This document shows, in pieces, positions 41,868-44,064 of a stretch of 44,064 nucleotides of DNA. Made by a program: the position numbers and the translations under genes. Position 1 is the first letter of the stretch, and every line of letters begins with the position of its first letter. The notes beneath the pieces were generated by a model that worked only from the letters and a program-made list of their open reading frames with translations, had not been told where the DNA came from and did no database searches. The DNA comes from a virus, in the IMG/VR virus record IMGVR_UViG_3300018080_004981, positions 1 through 44,064 of that record; one strand, 5' to 3'.

Positions 41868-44053
41868 CGTGCGCCCATCCGGGTAGAGCTATTCTGAGAA
41901 ACCCGTTTCCTCGATTCTATCAGAGAAGATGTCGTTCCTTTTTTACCCACAGCGGGTTTTGAAATACCGTCAGAAGACTCACTCACGTTGGAGTTCATCG
42001 TGCGGTCCTTGGCACGAGCCTCCCTGCGAACCTTCTGCGGAGAGCGGCGTCTAGACTTTCTACCAGCCTGCGGTTTGTCTGCGGAGGAGACTGCCTTCTG
42101 GACCTTCCCTCGACGTTCCGTCTGATCAGGAACCGCCGCGTCCAGCTCCACGTCGGCGTCCGTATCGACATCGAGATCGTAGTCTCCGCTAGACAGAATA
42201 TCCGGGTCTTCGTCGATCAGGTCCTCCCGAACCCTTTCCTCGTCAACGTCCATACCCCCACCGTACCCAGGAGCCATCGGAGCCTCTACCGGGGCTTGAT
42301 CACGCAAAACATCCAAGAGAGGGCCAAACGTCTCCCGAAACTCACCACCCAAGGCCTGTCCGGCGATCTCGAAACCACCGATGAGCTTCTCCCAGCTACC
42401 GGCCATCGTGTTGAAGACCTTGTTCTGCTGAGCGTAGATGCGGTGATACACCTCTTGACGCTCAGAAACAGGAGTCAAGAGAATCTGAGCCTCCCCTTTG
42501 AGGCCGACCATCAACACCGAGACCAGGTCCACCAGGATCGCCAGGATCGCCTCACCGATACGCGCCATCCCGCGAATCAGCTCTCTCCGAGTACGGTGCA
42601 AAGAGGAGACACGCTCGCTCTCCGTCTGGAAAGCCTTGCGAAGCTCTTTTCGCTCTTTCTCGGACAGGTCCTCCAGCTTGCCACCCTCAGCTAGCTTCTC
42701 CCCCGCGTCCCAAACCAACTGAGCAGTCCGGTTCTTGACGTTCAGAAGCTTCGAAGTGGCGTAGATCCCCCGACTCCGCGACGTAGAGGTCTTGGACTTC
42801 AGAGTACGTACGGTGGAACGGATGAGATTCTCCAAAAACTGGTCATCATCCCCCTTAGAGATGCGGCGCAGACCGTCGTCGAACCTCAGCATCAACGAAA
42901 CCGCATCCGCCTCCTGGTCCTGGTACATGTCCCTAGCAAGAACGATCTTGAGCTGATCGTCCAGCTTCGTAAACGACGTCATCAGATCGGCTACAACACC
43001 TTCGGCCTGCTTCCCCGCGTACCTCTCGGACAACCCATGCGCGGAGTAGAAATCGATCACCTTCCCCGCGAAAACAGCAGCCGTCTCCGCCTGTACGCCC
43101 ATTCGCGAAAGAGGATCAGCAGCAGACATAACGATGCGCGTGAAGTTACGAACACCGATAGCGCTCCGAGCACCGGCAGCGGTCAACCGAGTGTAGAACC
43201 CCGCAGCGTCATCCAACTTCATCCCGTAGTCGCGAACGAGACTCGTGATGTCCCCCATGGCCTCCGCCGTGGCGAAGTTGAAGTGCTTCCCTATACCCAG
43301 CGCCAGGGTGACGACGTTCTTCCCCACCTTCCCCAACCCATCATCAAAGGTCTTCAACATGTCAGAAGCGCGGAAGCCATTGTCGACCATCAACTTCACC
43401 GCGCCCTGGGTTTCTTTCCGACCCACACCCCATTGCCACTGGGCGCGCTCACCCCAATTGGCAAACCACCGAGTGGCTCTCCGGGAACTCGCTGAGAACA
43501 GCGAGTCCACACTACCCTCGAAGAGGTTGGCCATCTCGGACATCTCAGCACGCCGACGGTCACGCTCTGTGTACCCGAGAACCATCGCCCCGATGAGACC
43601 ACCGACAAAACCCGTAGCCACTCCCCCTGGAATCTTGCGCAGAACGCTCTGTAGCTGTTTCTTGACCGAAGCTGCCTCTTTGCCAACAAACTTCGCAAGA
43701 CGTGATTGCCGCTCTTCGGCCTCATCAGTGGCGCTGTCTGCCTCCTGGGCCACCTTCTCGGTCGACTTCAGGGCCTCCTCGGCATCGTTCTTAGCCCCTG
43801 CCGTATCCGGGACCGGCGGAAGAGGTTGCGTCTTCTCGGGGGCTTCCCCTCGGGGGTCCTCGTTACCGAGAAAGTTTTCGATCTTCAACGACCGGAGCTT
43901 GTCGAGAGCGCTGCTCATGGTGCGCTCCTGTCGGTCGTACGCGCTGAGGCTGCTCTCAATCTTGGACACCGAGGCATCCGTCATGGGAAGAATCAACGGA
44001 GGAGGATCACCCACTGAACCGGAACCCAACGTGATGTCGTCCGATGCACGCAT
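41864..44053 (-). CDS. Tape-measure-like protein, paralogue (start possibly outside window)
   Basis: 729 residues from the first ATG at 44053, but no ribosome binding site is seen and the frame stays open to the window edge, so the gene may extend beyond it. Pro/Glu-rich N-terminus (about 60-90), a charged coiled coil (about 90-140), then a Gly-rich hydrophobic segment (about 142-160) and GYTERDRRRAEMSEM. The following helical domain to about 385 parallels residues about 190-420 of the downstream protein, with shared AGKQA and TSL-DYG motifs. The C-terminal third is helical then highly basic/acidic disordered. It may form part of the tape-measure assembly or an ejected internal protein. Confidence 0.7.
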   Translation of the reverse strand: MRASDDITLGSGSVGDPPPLILPMTDASVSKIESSLSAYDRQERTMSSALDKLRSLKIENFLGNEDPRGEAPEKTQPLPPVPDTAGAKNDAEEALKSTEKVAQEADSATDEAEERQSRLAKFVGKEAASVKKQLQSVLRKIPGGVATGFVGGLIGAMVLGYTERDRRRAEMSEMANLFEGSVDSLFSASSRRATRWFANWGERAQWQWGVGRKETQGAVKLMVDNGFRASDMLKTFDDGLGKVGKNVVTLALGIGKHFNFATAEAMGDITSLVRDYGMKLDDAAGFYTRLTAAGARSAIGVRNFTRIVMSAADPLSRMGVQAETAAVFAGKVIDFYSAHGLSERYAGKQAEGVVADLMTSFTKLDDQLKIVLARDMYQDQEADAVSLMLRFDDGLRRISKGDDDQFLENLIRSTVRTLKSKTSTSRSRGIYATSKLLNVKNRTAQLVWDAGEKLAEGGKLEDLSEKERKELRKAFQTESERVSSLHRTRRELIRGMARIGEAILAILVDLVSVLMVGLKGEAQILLTPVSERQEVYHRIYAQQNKVFNTMAGSWEKLIGGFEIAGQALGGEFRETFGPLLDVLRDQAPVEAPMAPGYGGGMDVDEERVREDLIDEDPDILSSGDYDLDVDTDADVELDAAVPDQTERRGKVQKAVSSADKPQAGRKSRRRSPQKVRREARAKDRTMNSNVSESSDGISKPAVGKKGTTSSLIESRKRVSQNSSTRMGAR

Positions 44054-44064
44054 AACGCGCGCTG

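Overview
The window is a compact stretch of a large tailed-phage (Caudoviricetes, contractile-tail/myovirus type) genome or a prophage of one. All supported genes lie on the minus strand, so transcription runs from high to low coordinates. They are packed almost without gaps, and many neighbours are joined by ATGA, TGATG or GTGA overlaps. No tRNA, rRNA, integrase, insertion sequence or CRISPR array was recognised. Nothing identifies the host. AGGAGG-type ribosome binding sites and TTGACA promoter elements fit a bacterial host with sigma-70-like promoters.

Right part (about 22.3-44.1 kb): virion tail and baseplate genes. In transcription order these are two tandem paralogous tape-measure-like proteins (the second with a C-terminal SleB-like cell-wall hydrolase domain), a small tail/hub-proximal protein, a gp27-like hub, a gp5/gpV-like spike with a repetitive needle, a helical protein, a gp25-like wedge protein, a baseplate J (gp6-like) protein, an IPT/lectin-like structural protein, a 1200-residue structural protein, a small membrane protein, and a 1580-residue fibre or tailspike with a right-handed beta-helix.

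Junction (21.68-22.3 kb): a short regulator with a winged helix plus a ribbon-helix-helix. It is preceded by the best promoter of the window and a palindrome that looks like its operator. A second promoter-like gap follows it.

Left part (1-21.7 kb): replication, repair and nucleotide-metabolism genes. In transcription order: a zinc-finger protein with a Pro-rich linker, a fusion of a 5'-3' exonuclease with a family-4-type uracil-DNA glycosylase, a TSCPD-domain protein, an unknown, an SNF2-type helicase, an unknown, a Nudix hydrolase, a DnaC-like loader, a DnaB-like helicase with an altered P-loop, a DnaG-like primase, a sigma-like DNA-binding protein, a beta-clamp-like protein, a zinc/HTH protein, an unknown, a family A DNA polymerase with proofreading domain and a Cys-rich insertion, a zinc-finger protein with a lysine-rich histone-like tail, a lysozyme-like protein, a DnaX-like clamp loader, a zinc-ribbon ORF, a phage metallopeptidase-like protein, a possible UvsY-like protein and a gp32-like single-strand DNA-binding protein cut by the window edge.

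Together the left block encodes a nearly self-sufficient replisome: primase, helicase, loader, clamp, clamp loader, polymerase and SSB. It pairs a family A polymerase with bacterial-style clamp machinery. The features that most deserve follow-up are the exonuclease-glycosylase fusion, the polymerase insertion, the degenerate helicase P-loop, the RHH/winged-helix regulator with its operator, the duplicated tape measure, and domain nesting and sharing in the tail proteins.
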